In this document: positions 35,001 to 43,391 of the stretch, piece by piece
Position numbering within the stretch: position 1 is the first letter of the stretch
Layout: every line of letters begins with the position of its first letter
From: Longimicrobium sp.
Lineage (GTDB): Bacteria > Gemmatimonadota > Gemmatimonadetes > Longimicrobiales > Longimicrobiaceae
Direction: 5' to 3'
Length of the DNA: 64,000 nt
NCBI GenBank assembly: GCA_036387335.1
Contig: DASVTZ010000147.1
Coordinates: forward strand, 1-64,000
The notes under the pieces: model-generated
Told to the model about the DNA's origin: nothing
Seen by the model: only the letters and a program-made list of their open reading frames with translations
The model's database searches: none
Translations under genes and position numbers: made by a program

Positions 35001-36437
35001 ACCCATCTGTGCACCGACCCGGCGGAACGCATCGCCTTCGTCCGGAGCCAGAGCGGACTTTTGCTGGAGGTTCGCCTGGGTCTGGGCGAGGAGATGCCGG
35101 AGTATACCTGCGCATATTACGACCGCACCGATCAAGCCGGTCACCGCATCCTCCTTCGCCTGGACGACTCGGAGTCGTTGCCGTGGTTGCTTCCGCGACC
35201 GTCGCGCGACTACGTGATCGACTCGCTTTCTCCCGACTTGCTCGCGTTCAATCTCAGGGAGTTTCGGGCTGCCGCTGGCGCGGGACCGGCTTCCGCGCTC
35301 CACTGGATCAACAAGCAGCGTGCGCTCGAGCCGAGCGCGCGCAACCTGCGCCACGTTGCGGAGGTTCTTCACGAGGCCGCCGGCGGCGCTCCCTTGCCGC
35401 TGGAGATGCTGGTGCAGGCGGAGGAAACACCTCCTTATGGGCTCGGAAAGGCGTGGCAGCAGGCTTGCGTTTTCCTGCTTGGCGGAGCCGCTCTCGAGGA
35501 GATCACCCCTCCTGCCCGTTTCGCTGCCGGATATCTGCTCCTCCTCGCCGACGGTCCACTAGCCCTCGCGAAGAAGGCATTGTCCAGCGCCGTCGCGGAC
35601 GAGCTCGCCTACCAGTTCGACGCTCACTTCGCCCTAGCGTATGCGCTCTATGTGGGCGGCGAGAGGCAGCGAGCCACCCAGGAGTTCAGAGTTCTGCTCG
35701 CTCGCGCCTGGGCGAGTGCGATGTACAGCCTGCCGGTACCGATCCCCAGTCCCCCAACCACTGCGACTGACCGTGGATTGTGGCGAGCCTGGGAGAATGC
35801 CGTAAGGCACGGCAACACCACGGCTCTGGGGGAAATCGTCTTCAACTTGATCGCCGCGGAACCGGGAACGCCGGAAAGCGAAGCGGCGGCTTTGTGGCTC
35901 CAGCTCACCGGCACGAAGACTGGACCCACCTTCGACCCGACGGTGGAGGGCTTGTTTGTTGCGCTCCACGACGCCAAGCACTACGGAATTCCTGTCCACC
36001 CGCGCATCCGCCTGTTCGCGGCGCTGCTCTGCTTCGCTCGGGGGGACGTGTCGCTTGCGTGGGCATTCCTTACAGAGGCCGCCGAAGCCGAGGCCGAAAG
36101 CGCCGCCTCTCCCGAGCGGGATCTCGCGCGAGCGTGGTCAAACTGGCTCGGCTCGTCGGAGTCCGGTGCCGGTGATACTTTCATCGATGCACTAATCGAA
36201 CTCCATGCTGAGTGCAGAATGCACTCGGTATGTGACCCTCAAGTGCTCAGCGGGACGTGGGAGCTGTTCCGCACGTGCTATCATCGGTGGATCCTGGCGG
36301 TGCCGGCATGCCGCTTGGTTCCAAGGCCGCCTCACGACTTCGGCGCGCTGCGATCCTGGGCTCGTCTGCTGGACATCGAGCAAGTACTTCCCGTTTTACA
36401 GGAAGGTCGGCCAAGCCGCGAGAGGAAGTCACTGTAG
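26082..36437 (+). CDS. giant 3451-aa protein: helical ends, long beta-rich OB/S1-like repeat core
   Basis: A single uninterrupted frame of 3451 codons; GGGGGA lies 4 bases before ATG 26082. Residues about 1-810 are all-helical repeats. Residues about 820-3020 are beta-rich, with recurrent G-x-x-V-x-G-x-V-like and GD-x-V strands every 80-120 residues (for example SPGQMVTGTLVAGS, LPGKVVSCSDGLGVELTDLSHAE, GDILLLRPDKRGYRVTITGF, GDEVTLEPV, GDSVVIVGRG), which suggests tandem OB/S1-like nucleic-acid-binding modules. Residues about 3040-3451 are TPR-like helices (AYQFDAHFALAYALYVGGERQRATQEFRVLL). No ATPase motif, signal peptide or membrane helix. I do not recognise the family. Retention of such length in a decaying island implies selection. 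Confidence 0.8.
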   Translation: MYEWMPYLKELFGATRSAERQAEQLVALAESFAGPPPSLPLALRRLSQVEHLEISKRLFVLPWLAGWLAHPTSLVRGRVRRLCANSAGETGMEILREYNDEQFSRSPERWLAQGLSAAAEIIGHKPEWDVPLPFRALPALREEIVGMAMLLGLSEWARAEQNAGSVGGVLEDFLLHPDRTELRGRLHAWAISGPVFLRFLVVRWMGYSGLSTSSAIPVDRLLRQRYEHDALPIIAVAAIEAYARTSSIDSPPAGQGALRFLTDEYRWVTRRSPAGPLRQDDLRTLSVGLMRGIGILALQARSPEARETIIRLLHEPSALRLDLFAWNFAEDQARRLLRVAVGLHRQALRVRIRPNARGNAGRVGFHGTLRISDPQRLLQRSNRSNDYWAFPIPASDAPDDPLQWTYQLEETWRVSPRTDDLLPLVTPCLTGFGYDPPDRYSPRLQTEVSSEVDARGWWMLEGARIAAALYAEPDDEPGSRTKMACLDYLTGLTIGVDMVIPDAASPIRRRLKEVVEQICMTELAHPDAVDEFLGAGGLTPLKANVLVSCAVRALEEPSDSPSQNWITRHRGALRLLARDQGTRQWLRAVAALVLRLHTPSASGAAVPEDTGVPDRDKLHEALPAAIVLASNEVVSGLAETLTAQPRTHLSPLDLAVCAEFIARSVASGTSASPASERAAALYLAAVASRHRPAAAGPGLRRLQSVLVRRRLLGAFASAGSPVEKGVRRLLDALLRTASSAELEFFMAEWRLAGRHLPRKDVYRHLVTMLGEGAGGGAPFAGTPRRQGPVPDDSLVLERRALRELCIEARELADDFYQIYGQLRFSRQLPVETHESVAFRGTVLPGWTTGPGAPPEIVATGGSLARVDDDLALRASDVVMGFVHHRPDETGLTGLAHYRPVAPGTVDFHQLPGNETDKRKAFEERLASFNSCHLIGRVLRQEDNGQVVVDLGVEADGVRRRIRVAITPPVPPPDSPVLIELRCLPPVVDLPTRFRLTKGKPSTPPIDVRRLWRADRLLLDRWAQAREEGRLPALCATVVEVRADKSTVLIDPGFKVWDPDRGRAIWPVARAAEGLTPHIGQVVVVEPQNNVGATSPAKAFPLVKAEAALDAAPLSPGQMVTGTLVAGSVGAGGVRNWSARIGSADLPVPRRELTADLGELLRLDTLPRTDPKLARINLETRWLRVLEDGKAASLLRVDPIWGYTDLLLAVASGQVEYITLVKRDADLAEYVVEVAPSSLAGAGSPVPGLATLATLARLTEGQVYFEGAPLPVDRLPACTRLRLTTIMGDREQTGVGPTSLHHGGREPVLMVEGLPDMTNAKLCDAFKPGDPVDIEIVDRGTRLEVRLNDPPFDGLPIPRVCVEAESEDYFRKLESSFASARVEGEWFPWSEDFRLDVGAPSESSLFLDRRMPERDVRELIELKRFDMLRHRPRFWPDRRGLQCDVGFLPVRLDPQLPYLVPSPLSAQEFRKAGTQIRVRTSSARPRPPEELGDIKAFTTLPWALGGGTVQGLVVGVPRAGGTNYTARWLVPSADIRAGAAAPEWRFEPPVPLTLGDLLRVARVGDREVLQRIPRQVYGTTLHTPLTPQEITEIARGERGTKMALLLRRPNPDDPYWLFSLAPSLLLRLTPDQISGERYLTQARQLDRVQFEFLRPAAGMPVVRIVSLEPGITHEAEGRQFSLQLGGRLSDGQFPCTLPAALFRNLPALQLLLEHSDLPLAAPDVLLEQLRKERTTSIACVLAGLRLQTSRTTEPRTRSELYDFRLVPDLVAPGTALHSRAEGEERVSAGEALGDRSRLSGLPGKVVSCSDGLGVELTDLSHAEALPLPLEEQTWLRFVGRLPRAGFFADFTLLREAKRGIFVSLRRNKPPSLGPWLATLSLGQPGTVVRDRPLFYVGRLSPEEILDCGLDDAVHAHEPAGTREIYLFEAGPGDTLFARRAQLRFKGEPFDPHFLHRGDVVREFRVCAAETEERTPGDDAEDEDTSIIDIGDVELGLRHDVERFHARKGVFIGAIRNVDGNVQITQLRGGLAQTNLRSLPPAYRTGRWRLILEHPVEGWPAWIGENVEPEDAYLKLVEVDDQHGTMTFRLLSTDEVFTLDNLVYVRAGTPRETDDTARLPVQSLDPRHTGGYSISDNRFSERRGRLHALVGTPLERIFLARVVEVEARPASRKGEHWERSPEKHVRLALTDVPARRFWYLLDGPECQVIVRPPFETTPAETLVVEFDIAVNVELPLAKLDGLRDEWGQPQPGDILLLRPDKRGYRVTITGFLHGHLHYLKPERSPTVLTKLWSTPERRQEKAENRRARPNCSIVGYSQLRGLCEINETTLSATLPIPQTVLGLDPSGRWVKVRSSVESQWQVGRLRIEPGGPVLVVDGAKHPIPWHSVTHRVDNASALTAYVSDLRWQNLASSQADAPEGIEGSDVIAARDPLTGEFSLTVQAEHPMPVDHLVEQFPLKRAGDVSRSQSRSFIVARAEERRLVLEAGLGRYAELPLELVKPLHGAQIRTDLAQDLQLLMPGDEVTLEPVASTSSSMAILPHFRITRVRSGTGRHFSGPFVTVIHRTSEGVVLGPGKGGLPGDRFEDVLDESDVVVDLNAFPRHQRYARLREAFAEYENRVVLRVTRVGRAGRRAFFQIGIRTEIESGRDQDPSWVFPDEQFVTAEEWQVRLLALGDGEGDWLKRGSELHLERRSAKSAPRLVRWDGNSLRRCFAPPMPGDSVVIVGRGAPEHPLYHVVGFEEYAVVWEEDPDDPLSLDQESARRELHPYLFPTPSAVLWATVEWIKPHQRQMGLTRRRQLAAATPLPGRIGRARVLGAITGERLLVDLLGTPSTLRVEDYCQPAPPEASVLEMMESANPAGRGIEVEVVREGGRLVANRVYRTIQHGEANGVVEASSAGGVLVLSAGNRIYVRERELGWCRLSPALIREIFPVGTPLRIAPVADGNGLKFSAVATRQVLEEVTALEDHPEEPILVTHLCTDPAERIAFVRSQSGLLLEVRLGLGEEMPEYTCAYYDRTDQAGHRILLRLDDSESLPWLLPRPSRDYVIDSLSPDLLAFNLREFRAAAGAGPASALHWINKQRALEPSARNLRHVAEVLHEAAGGAPLPLEMLVQAEETPPYGLGKAWQQACVFLLGGAALEEITPPARFAAGYLLLLADGPLALAKKALSSAVADELAYQFDAHFALAYALYVGGERQRATQEFRVLLARAWASAMYSLPVPIPSPPTTATDRGLWRAWENAVRHGNTTALGEIVFNLIAAEPGTPESEAAALWLQLTGTKTGPTFDPTVEGLFVALHDAKHYGIPVHPRIRLFAALLCFARGDVSLAWAFLTEAAEAEAESAASPERDLARAWSNWLGSSESGAGDTFIDALIELHAECRMHSVCDPQVLSGTWELFRTCYHRWILAVPACRLVPRPPHDFGALRSWARLLDIEQVLPVLQEGRPSRERKSL

Positions 36438-36768
36438 CAGGCGCGGGTTGGTGGGGAATGTGATTGCGGGACGTCGGCCGAGCGCCGGCAGTCGTCCGAG
36501 CAGTCATGCCCCGGACACAGAGAGGAAGGGGCGTTTAGTCACGCGAGTTTGGGAAATAATGATAATGGATCGGGGCGAAGGCACTTCACCTGCCAACGCC
36601 GATCCGGGCACCACCTACTGCGCCAACTCACCCGCCACGCTTCCCCTTACCCAGTTGCGGAAGAGAGCCCTGCCTAACGTAACTCCATAGAAATCGGCAA
36701 CCCGCATATATTTGTCACCTGAATCCCGCGCGCCTCTTTGGCGTGGCGGACTTGTGCTGACAAAGGAC

Positions 36769-39700
36769 ATGAACGATAGACTTACCGCCGATCATAGCGA
36801 TCAAGTCTCCGGATCCCGCTTGATGGACCGCGTGCGCCTTCAGGTGCCCACCGCACCTTCAGCGGCGCTCGCTGCAGAGGCGTCCGCCAGCGGCTTGGGG
36901 AGCGACGACGCACGCCAGGTCATCCAGGCCGCGGAAGCCCTCTTCCAAAATCCTGGGTCCAAACCCCTCGCTGAGCCTGCGTCACCGGCTCTGGCCCGGC
37001 TCGCAGTGGAGCGTTTCGCCGCGCTCTTTGCGGCTGCGCCGGGTGTATTCACCGAGGCGTTGGAGGGGGCGCGAGCTGGAGCGGAAGTCTTGTCCACCGA
37101 CCGCCTCCAAGGGTTGGCGGAAATCGTACAGAACGCCGATGATGCCGGCGCAACGCGGATCTTCTTCCAGTTGGAGCCGGGGGAGCTCCTGGTCGCACAC
37201 AATGGCCGGCCCGTCAATCTCCGGGACGTGCTTGCACTGACCACCCCGTGGCTCACGACAAAGCGGGACGACGCCTCGGCGACTGGCCGTTTTGGGATCG
37301 GGCTTATGACGCTCCAGGCGCTCGCCCCCGCGCTGGAGATTCTACTCTGGGCCGTACTCGCTCGGCCTTGGTAGCCCCTCCCTGGAGTGGATCGAGAATC
37401 TTGTCCCTGCCGCCGTCAGCCGCGCAGCAAGCACAACCCTTCTCCGTATTCCGTTCGGCCCCGGCGTTCTCGTGGCAGAGGAACTCGCCGAGTGGTTCGA
37501 TCGCTGGGACGACTCGGCACTATTGTTCCTCTCTTCCGTCCGCGAGGTCGAAGTCCGCGCGGGCGAACGGCCCCTCTGCATGCTGAAGCTGGAGTGGGAG
37601 GAGTTGGGGGACGAGGTCGCGACGATCGGGACGCAGCCATACACGGTGAGCCGACGCTGTGCACGTGCTCAGGATGGACGGCGCTGGATCGTGCACACCG
37701 TCGGAGCGGCGCCACCCGCGGGAGTCGAGCGGGCCAGGAAGGCGCGGGCGGAGAACATGCCGCTGGGGGTGGCGCTGCCGCTCTCCCATTGCGAGCGGGG
37801 TTCCGTCTATGCCGGACTTCCTGTAGCCGCGACTTGGCTGTGCGCAAGACTGCACGGTCAGTTCGATCCCACGGCAGGTCGGCAAGGACTCGCGGCGACT
37901 CCATGGAATACCGCACTCTACCCGCTCGTGGCGGACCTCTGGCAGGCGGCCGTGGTCCGGCTCTTCGCAGAAGCGCCGTCGAGTGCGTGGGCGGTCGTGC
38001 CGCTCCCCGAAACGGATGCCGGCCCCGGACCTATCACGGAACTCGAGCGGGTCATGCTCGCCCGGGCGCGGTCCGAACTGCCGAAGCGCATCAAGATCAC
38101 CGTGGGCGGGAGTGTCTGCCCGCTCGCCTCTCTCGCGGTCGAGGTGGCGAGCCTGAGCGGCGTGATCACGGAAGCCGAGACGGCGCGACTCGCGAAGCTG
38201 CCGGCGGCGCTTCCCACCGCGGTTCGCGACGAGGAAGCTCGCTGGCGCGACGTGTTGCACGACTGGCGGGTGTCAGGTGCGGAGCTTCCCCCGCCTGTCG
38301 ACGTCGAAACCGCCCTCGACCTGCTCCGCGACGCCGGGCGTGACCCGGACGCGGTGGTTACACTCGCCGCTGCCGCCGTCGGCGAGGGACTCGAAGATAG
38401 ACTCGCGGCGTTGCCGTGTATCGTGCTCGACGACGGGTCACGCACGCGGCCGCCGACACAGGCGGACGCGTGGATGCTGGTCGTGACCTCCGGAGGGATC
38501 GGAGACGAGCTCGGTGTCACTCGCACGCTGCATCCGGCGCACTTAGCCGCTTCAAGCCCAGCCAAGGCGGTACTGGAGTGGCTCGGCCGCGCAAAGGCGC
38601 TTGTGCAGAGCCCGAACGCCCTTGCAATCCTGAGTCGGCTGGCGCGTGCGGGAGAGGCAGGGCAGCGACTGCCCAATCCGCTTTCGGATCGGCAGGTGTC
38701 GGCATTGCGCGATGCTTTCGACACGCTGTCGCCCGACGAACGTACCAGAGTGGGTCCAGGCGTGGGGCGCGCAATCCAGTTGCGGGCGCAGCGCTTCGAC
38801 CGGAGGGGCCGCCGACAGGAGACGGTTGCGACCCCTGCGGAGGCCTATATCCCGCAGCGAATCGAGAAGGACCGTGAGGGTTTCGCGGTTGCGGCAGGCA
38901 GTGCGCCAGACCTCATCTGGCTCCATGGACGCTACGCCGAGGTGCTACGGTCGCCTGGGCGGTCGGGGCTCGGTCCCCTGCGTTTCCTCCGGCTGCTCGG
39001 GGCCGAAACCGTACCTCGGCTCACCCCGCACCCCCAGCTCGAGAAGCGCTACGTTAACGAGCGACGACTCGGGTTGCACATCTATCTGGACGGCAGTCCG
39101 GGGTCTCGCCGCGAGGCGATGGAGGCGCTGGGCGCAACCTACACGCTCGAGGACAGGCACAGCCCCGACCTCGTCGCCGTCCTTGAATCGATCGCCCGGG
39201 AACGCAAGGCGAGAACCAGGCGCGTGAGAGCCGCGGCGATGCTCGGCGCGCTAGACCGGGCCTGGGAGCGACTCGCAGACACGGCGAACGTCGCCGCCGC
39301 ATCCGACAGCTACGGCTGGAACTCGAGGGGCACGGTCCGGGCGTTCTGGCTCTGGCAGGCGGCGACGATCCCCTGGCTCGACGATACGAGGGGAGTTCCC
39401 ACACCGCCCATCGGACTGCGCCGCCGCACGCCGGGAACCGTCGCCGTGCATGGGCCCGACGCGGCGGGTTACCTGCACAAGGACCTCCAAGAGCATCGGC
39501 TGGACGTGCTCGCGGCGTTGGGGGTTACCGGTGACCCGGACACAGGCACTCTGGTCGCGCGGCTGCGCACACTCCAGAAAACGCAGCCTCCAGATGAAAG
39601 CGTTGCGACTGAAGCTGCGGCCATCTATCGCACGCTAGCGGAGCGGCTCGCGGATGGTAGGCACCTGCCGGGGGACCTGTCGTCGGCGCGGCTCCTGGCG

Positions 39701-41356
39701 GAGTTCAATGTGCTGCCCGGCCTGATCCTGACGAACCGCGGCTGGAAGCGGACGTTCGAGGTTCTCAACGGGGATCCGGTGTTCGGCGAACGCCGCGCGT
39801 TCGTGCCGCTCGTTCAAGGGACAAAGCGGCTCTGGACAGCCCTCAAGGTGCGCTCGCCGTTGATCAGCGACTACGTGAACGTGCTGGTCGAGATCGGGGG
39901 CTCGCGCAAGCCACCCGCTGTCGCCGATTCCGTGGTCATGCTCGAATGCCTGCGTTTCCTGGCACATCACATCGGTGAAGTAACGCAGGGCGGCGCCGTG
40001 GAACGCCAACTCGCGACACTGCCGCTTTGGACGAGCCGGGGCTGGAAGGCGCGGAGGCCCGTGTACGTGGTCGATGATCTCCCGCTTGCCGACGGGCTCA
40101 AGGATCGGGTGCCGGTCTGGATGCCGGGCGGCGAGGTGGCTCAGTTCAAAGTCCTGCGCGCGCCGCTGCATCTGACCGAGGTGGTTGGCGCCTCGGCGAG
40201 CGTGGTTGATGCCGATCAGGCGGAAGCCCACGTCGAGGCAACTGCGACGCTCCGGAGCGCCGTAGCTCTGCTGAAGGAGGATCTGATTCGGAATGAGCCT
40301 GCGGCGGCGGGTAGGATGCGGACTGAGTGGGACCGGCTCGCACAGCTCGAAGTGCGGATTTCGCCCACTCTGCAGGTTCGGTTAAGTGGTGTCGGATTCA
40401 GGGACGGTCTGGTCGTCCCGGTTTCCGCCAAAGCGGACTTGGACGCGGGCATACTCTTCATGCGCGATTCCGGTCGGCTTGCCCGCGTCGACGGCGGCGG
40501 CCGCGCAATCGCGAGCCTATTCGGGACCGACCCGCGGCGTCTTGCGCAAGCGTGGTTGGCCGCGTGCGGAGAAGCCGAGGCCGGTCGTGAGGCGGTTCAG
40601 CTCCGGCTCTCGGAGGAGCGTGCAGCTGCCGAGCAAAAGGCGATAGCAGAACGACTTGCCGATTTCCGGGCACGGACGGCAAGGGCGCATGAGTCACGCC
40701 CGGCCGGCGGTGGGCGAACCTTCGGATCCACCATGCCCGTACCCGCGGCTGACACGCGTCACGGTGCGCAAACGCCGTCCTCTCCTGCTCAACCGAAACG
40801 AACGCTGATCGATCCCTCGAAGTACCGGCTCGTCGATACCCAGGGCAGGGTGGAAAACACCACCGGGGCGAAGATGAAGCCTGCGAAACAGGACTCAACG
40901 GGCGAGCCGCTGGCAGAGCCGAAGCAGGGTGGCGCCACGCCTCAATCAAACACTTCACCGGCGCAGTACACGGGAGAAGAAAAGGAGAGACTTGGGTTGG
41001 GGCTCCTTCAGAGGGTGCTTGCGAGCGATGCGGGGGAGGTGATCGACCTGCGCGCCCAGCGGGGCGTGGGGGCGGACGCGGTGGACCTCGACCGGCGGTA
41101 CTATGAATTGAAAGTCTACGCAGGCCAAGAGCCCGATCAGATCGTGCTTGAAGGCTCTCAAATCAAACGGGCGCTCATTACGCCCGCCTTCTTTCTCGCA
41201 ATCGTCTCGGACCTGGAAGGCGACAAGGCGCGTCCCAGGGTTCGGATCATAGTCAATCCGCTCGCCCAATTGCAGCCCGGCGAGAAATCCTCGATGCCCT
41301 TCACCGGCGTTCGATCGGCCCACTCCTTGGTTTACGAATTCGACCGGGATAGCTGA
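36769..41356 (+). CDS. sacsin-like HSP90-type ATPase with NOV_C/DUF3883-like C-terminus (frameshifted)
   Basis: Frame 1 (36769-37374) has the GHKL ATP site: LQGLAEIVQNADDAGATR (N-box), LVAHNGRP (D-x-G-like position) and TGRFGIGLMTLQAL (G2 box). It then stops at 37372. One extra T near 37343 restores the reading into frame 2 as EIHSGPYSLGLGSPSLEWIENLVP, and the frame continues to 41356. Together they give about 1530 residues, like sacsin/'NO VEIN' relatives. The last 130 residues (GADAVDLDRRYYELKVYAG...LEGSQIKRALITPAFFLAIVSDL) form the NOV_C/DUF3883 fold, with D-ELK resembling a PD-(D/E)xK site. Whether the frameshift is real, programmed or an error is unknown. It is the third gene of the set. 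Confidence 0.8.
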
Positions 41357-41402
41357 ACGGTCAACCCGCAGTCGCCGCTCGGCGGGCGCGGACTTCACAT
41401 GC

Positions 41403-41437
41403 GACCGGCCGCCCACACACATGGTGGACGGCCGGTC
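41403..41437. terminator. hairpin after the three-gene set
   Basis: A 9-bp perfect stem (gaccggccg / cggccggtc) with a 17-base loop, 47 bases after the stop of the sacsin-like gene and between convergent genes. It lacks a strong T run on the plus strand, so it may work as a bidirectional or Rho-assisted terminator. Confidence 0.45.
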
Positions 41438-41481
41438 CTGTCTGGATCTGCTTCCCGCTCGCGGTGGCCGGCGTGGATTCG

Positions 41482-43287
41482 CTACCGGCTGGGGCGCGGG
41501 AACACCTGAGCCCACCGGGTGCCCCGCGGCATGTAGATCCGGTTGCCGGTGTACTCGTAGCCGCTCACCTCCGTCAGCAGTGCCGTCCCGGAGGGCGTGT
41601 GCAGGAACGCGAGCGGCCGCTCGCCGTACTCCGACTGGTCGTCGGGGTAGCGGACGTAGGAGATGTACTGCTGTGCCAGGAGCTGCAGGCCGGCGGACGA
41701 GCGGCGGAAGATGGCGAAGACCACGTGGCGCTGCCCGCCGCCGTCCGCCTGGAATGTGGCCGCGAGGATCCCTCCCGCGCCGGCGACCACCGAGTCCTCC
41801 GAGGCGCGGGCCGGCTGGAAGCCATACGCCGAGAACACAGTCCGGGAAGCCTGCCTGAGCTGCGGCATGATTCCGGCCGGTACCGGTTCGGACTCCATGG
41901 TGATCGCTCGGACCGCGATCGACGTGTAGACGCGCCCCACGAAGCCGCCGCTCGTGAGGTGCAGGGCCGCTTCCGTGACCGGGTCCTGGATCTTCAGGTG
42001 CGGAGTCACCGTTATTGTCCCGGCGGCAACCTCCTCAACCGAGGGAGCGACGTGGAACAGGCGGATGCCCCGGTAGAAGAGCTCCACGAACTTCGACTCG
42101 GGCTGGACGCCCGTGCGCCGGGCTTCCGCGAGCGCCTCGCTGATCGGCTCGAGGATCTGGGTCCCGCGGAAGTCGGCGACGGGCATGATCTCGTACTCAC
42201 CATCGGTCGCCCCCCACGCTGAATAGAGCACCACGCGCGCAGGCGGGCTCCCGGCCGGGGGCCGGACGTGGCGGCGCTCCGCGCTGGGCGGAGCCGGCGG
42301 TGGGGGAGCCGGTGGAACCGGCGCTGCGGCCACGCGTGGAACCTCGGATCGTACGACCACGAGTGTCCCGGGCGCGGACGGTCCAGCGTACACCAGTCCT
42401 GCGGGACTCACCGCCACGGCCGCGAACCCGCCGGGGCTCGCGAACTGTGACCAGGTCGCGCCGTCGTCACCCGACCAGAACAGTCCCGCGTCCGTCGCGG
42501 CCCAAACGCGCCCCGCGCCGTCCACTGCGAGCGAGCGCGTGTTCGTCGGCACCGGCAACCCCGCGGTGTAGGCCCACGTCATCCCGCCGTCGGTCGAGCG
42601 GAAGATTCCCCGGTGGGTGCCGGCGATGAGCGTTCCCGAGGGCGGCTGCGCGATCGCGCGCACCGTTCCCTCACGGAGTCCGGAAGCGGGCCGCTCCCTG
42701 GTGTCACCTTGATTCCGGGAAAAGTAGATCCCGTCCTCCGTTCCCACGAAGAGCAGTCCGTCTCGCTCACCAGAAGCGCGTGGACATTCGTCATCTCGAG
42801 CCCGCGGCCCACGCCCTTCCACCCCGCCGGATCCGAGCGGAGGATCGATCCGCCGCGCGTGCCGAGGAAATACAGGGAGTGCTCGGGATCGGCGACGACG
42901 GCTTGGCCGTACTTCGAGGGACCCCGCCGATCCCAGCTTGCGCCCGAGTTCCGCGTTTCGAACAGTCCGCCGCTCCAGCCGGCCACCACCGCCAGCACCC
43001 GGCCGTCGGGTTCGGCCTGGATCGCGCGGATGTTCCGGTCCGCGAGCCCCGCGCTCGTCCAGGAACGCCCCCCGTCCGCCGAGCGGAGCACGCCGTTCCT
43101 CTCAGTGCCCGCCCAGATCGTACCGTTGCTGTCGACCGCGATTGCCTGGACCCCGCTGGCGAAGTTGCCATGCGGTGGAAGGATCGTGGGCTGCTGCGCG
43201 GCGCGGTGCGCGGATTTGCTACCGCCACGAGATCAGGGCCAGAAGCGGGCGCGCGCGGGATCGGAGTGGAAGGGCAGGTCGGTACAT
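41482..43287 (-). pseudogene. secreted BNR/sortilin-type beta-propeller gene, two frameshifts
   Basis: ATG 43287 opens a signal-like stretch (RPALPLRSRARPLLALISW). The frame then shifts near 43215 into NFASGVQAIAVDSNGTIWAGTERNGVLRSADGGRSWTSAGL, i.e. BNR repeats with repeated S-x-D-x-G-x-x-W Asp boxes. A second shift near 42730-42770 leads into GLLFVGTEDGIYFS...STDGGMTWAYTAG. After a Pro-rich linker (PVPPAPPPPAPPS) a beta-rich 240-residue C-terminal domain of unknown function follows (ARVVLYSAWGATDGEYEIMP...). Such exported propellers are common in Gemmatimonadota/Bacteroidota. Probably inactive because of the shifts. Confidence 0.75.
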
Positions 43288-43391
43288 GATTCTGGGAGGA
43301 GGGTGGACGCCTGTTGGAATCGGTGGGTGCGACCATGCGCGCCCCCCGATGGCTGAAACCGTAGCTGCCGACCATCACCGAGGGTGGCAAT

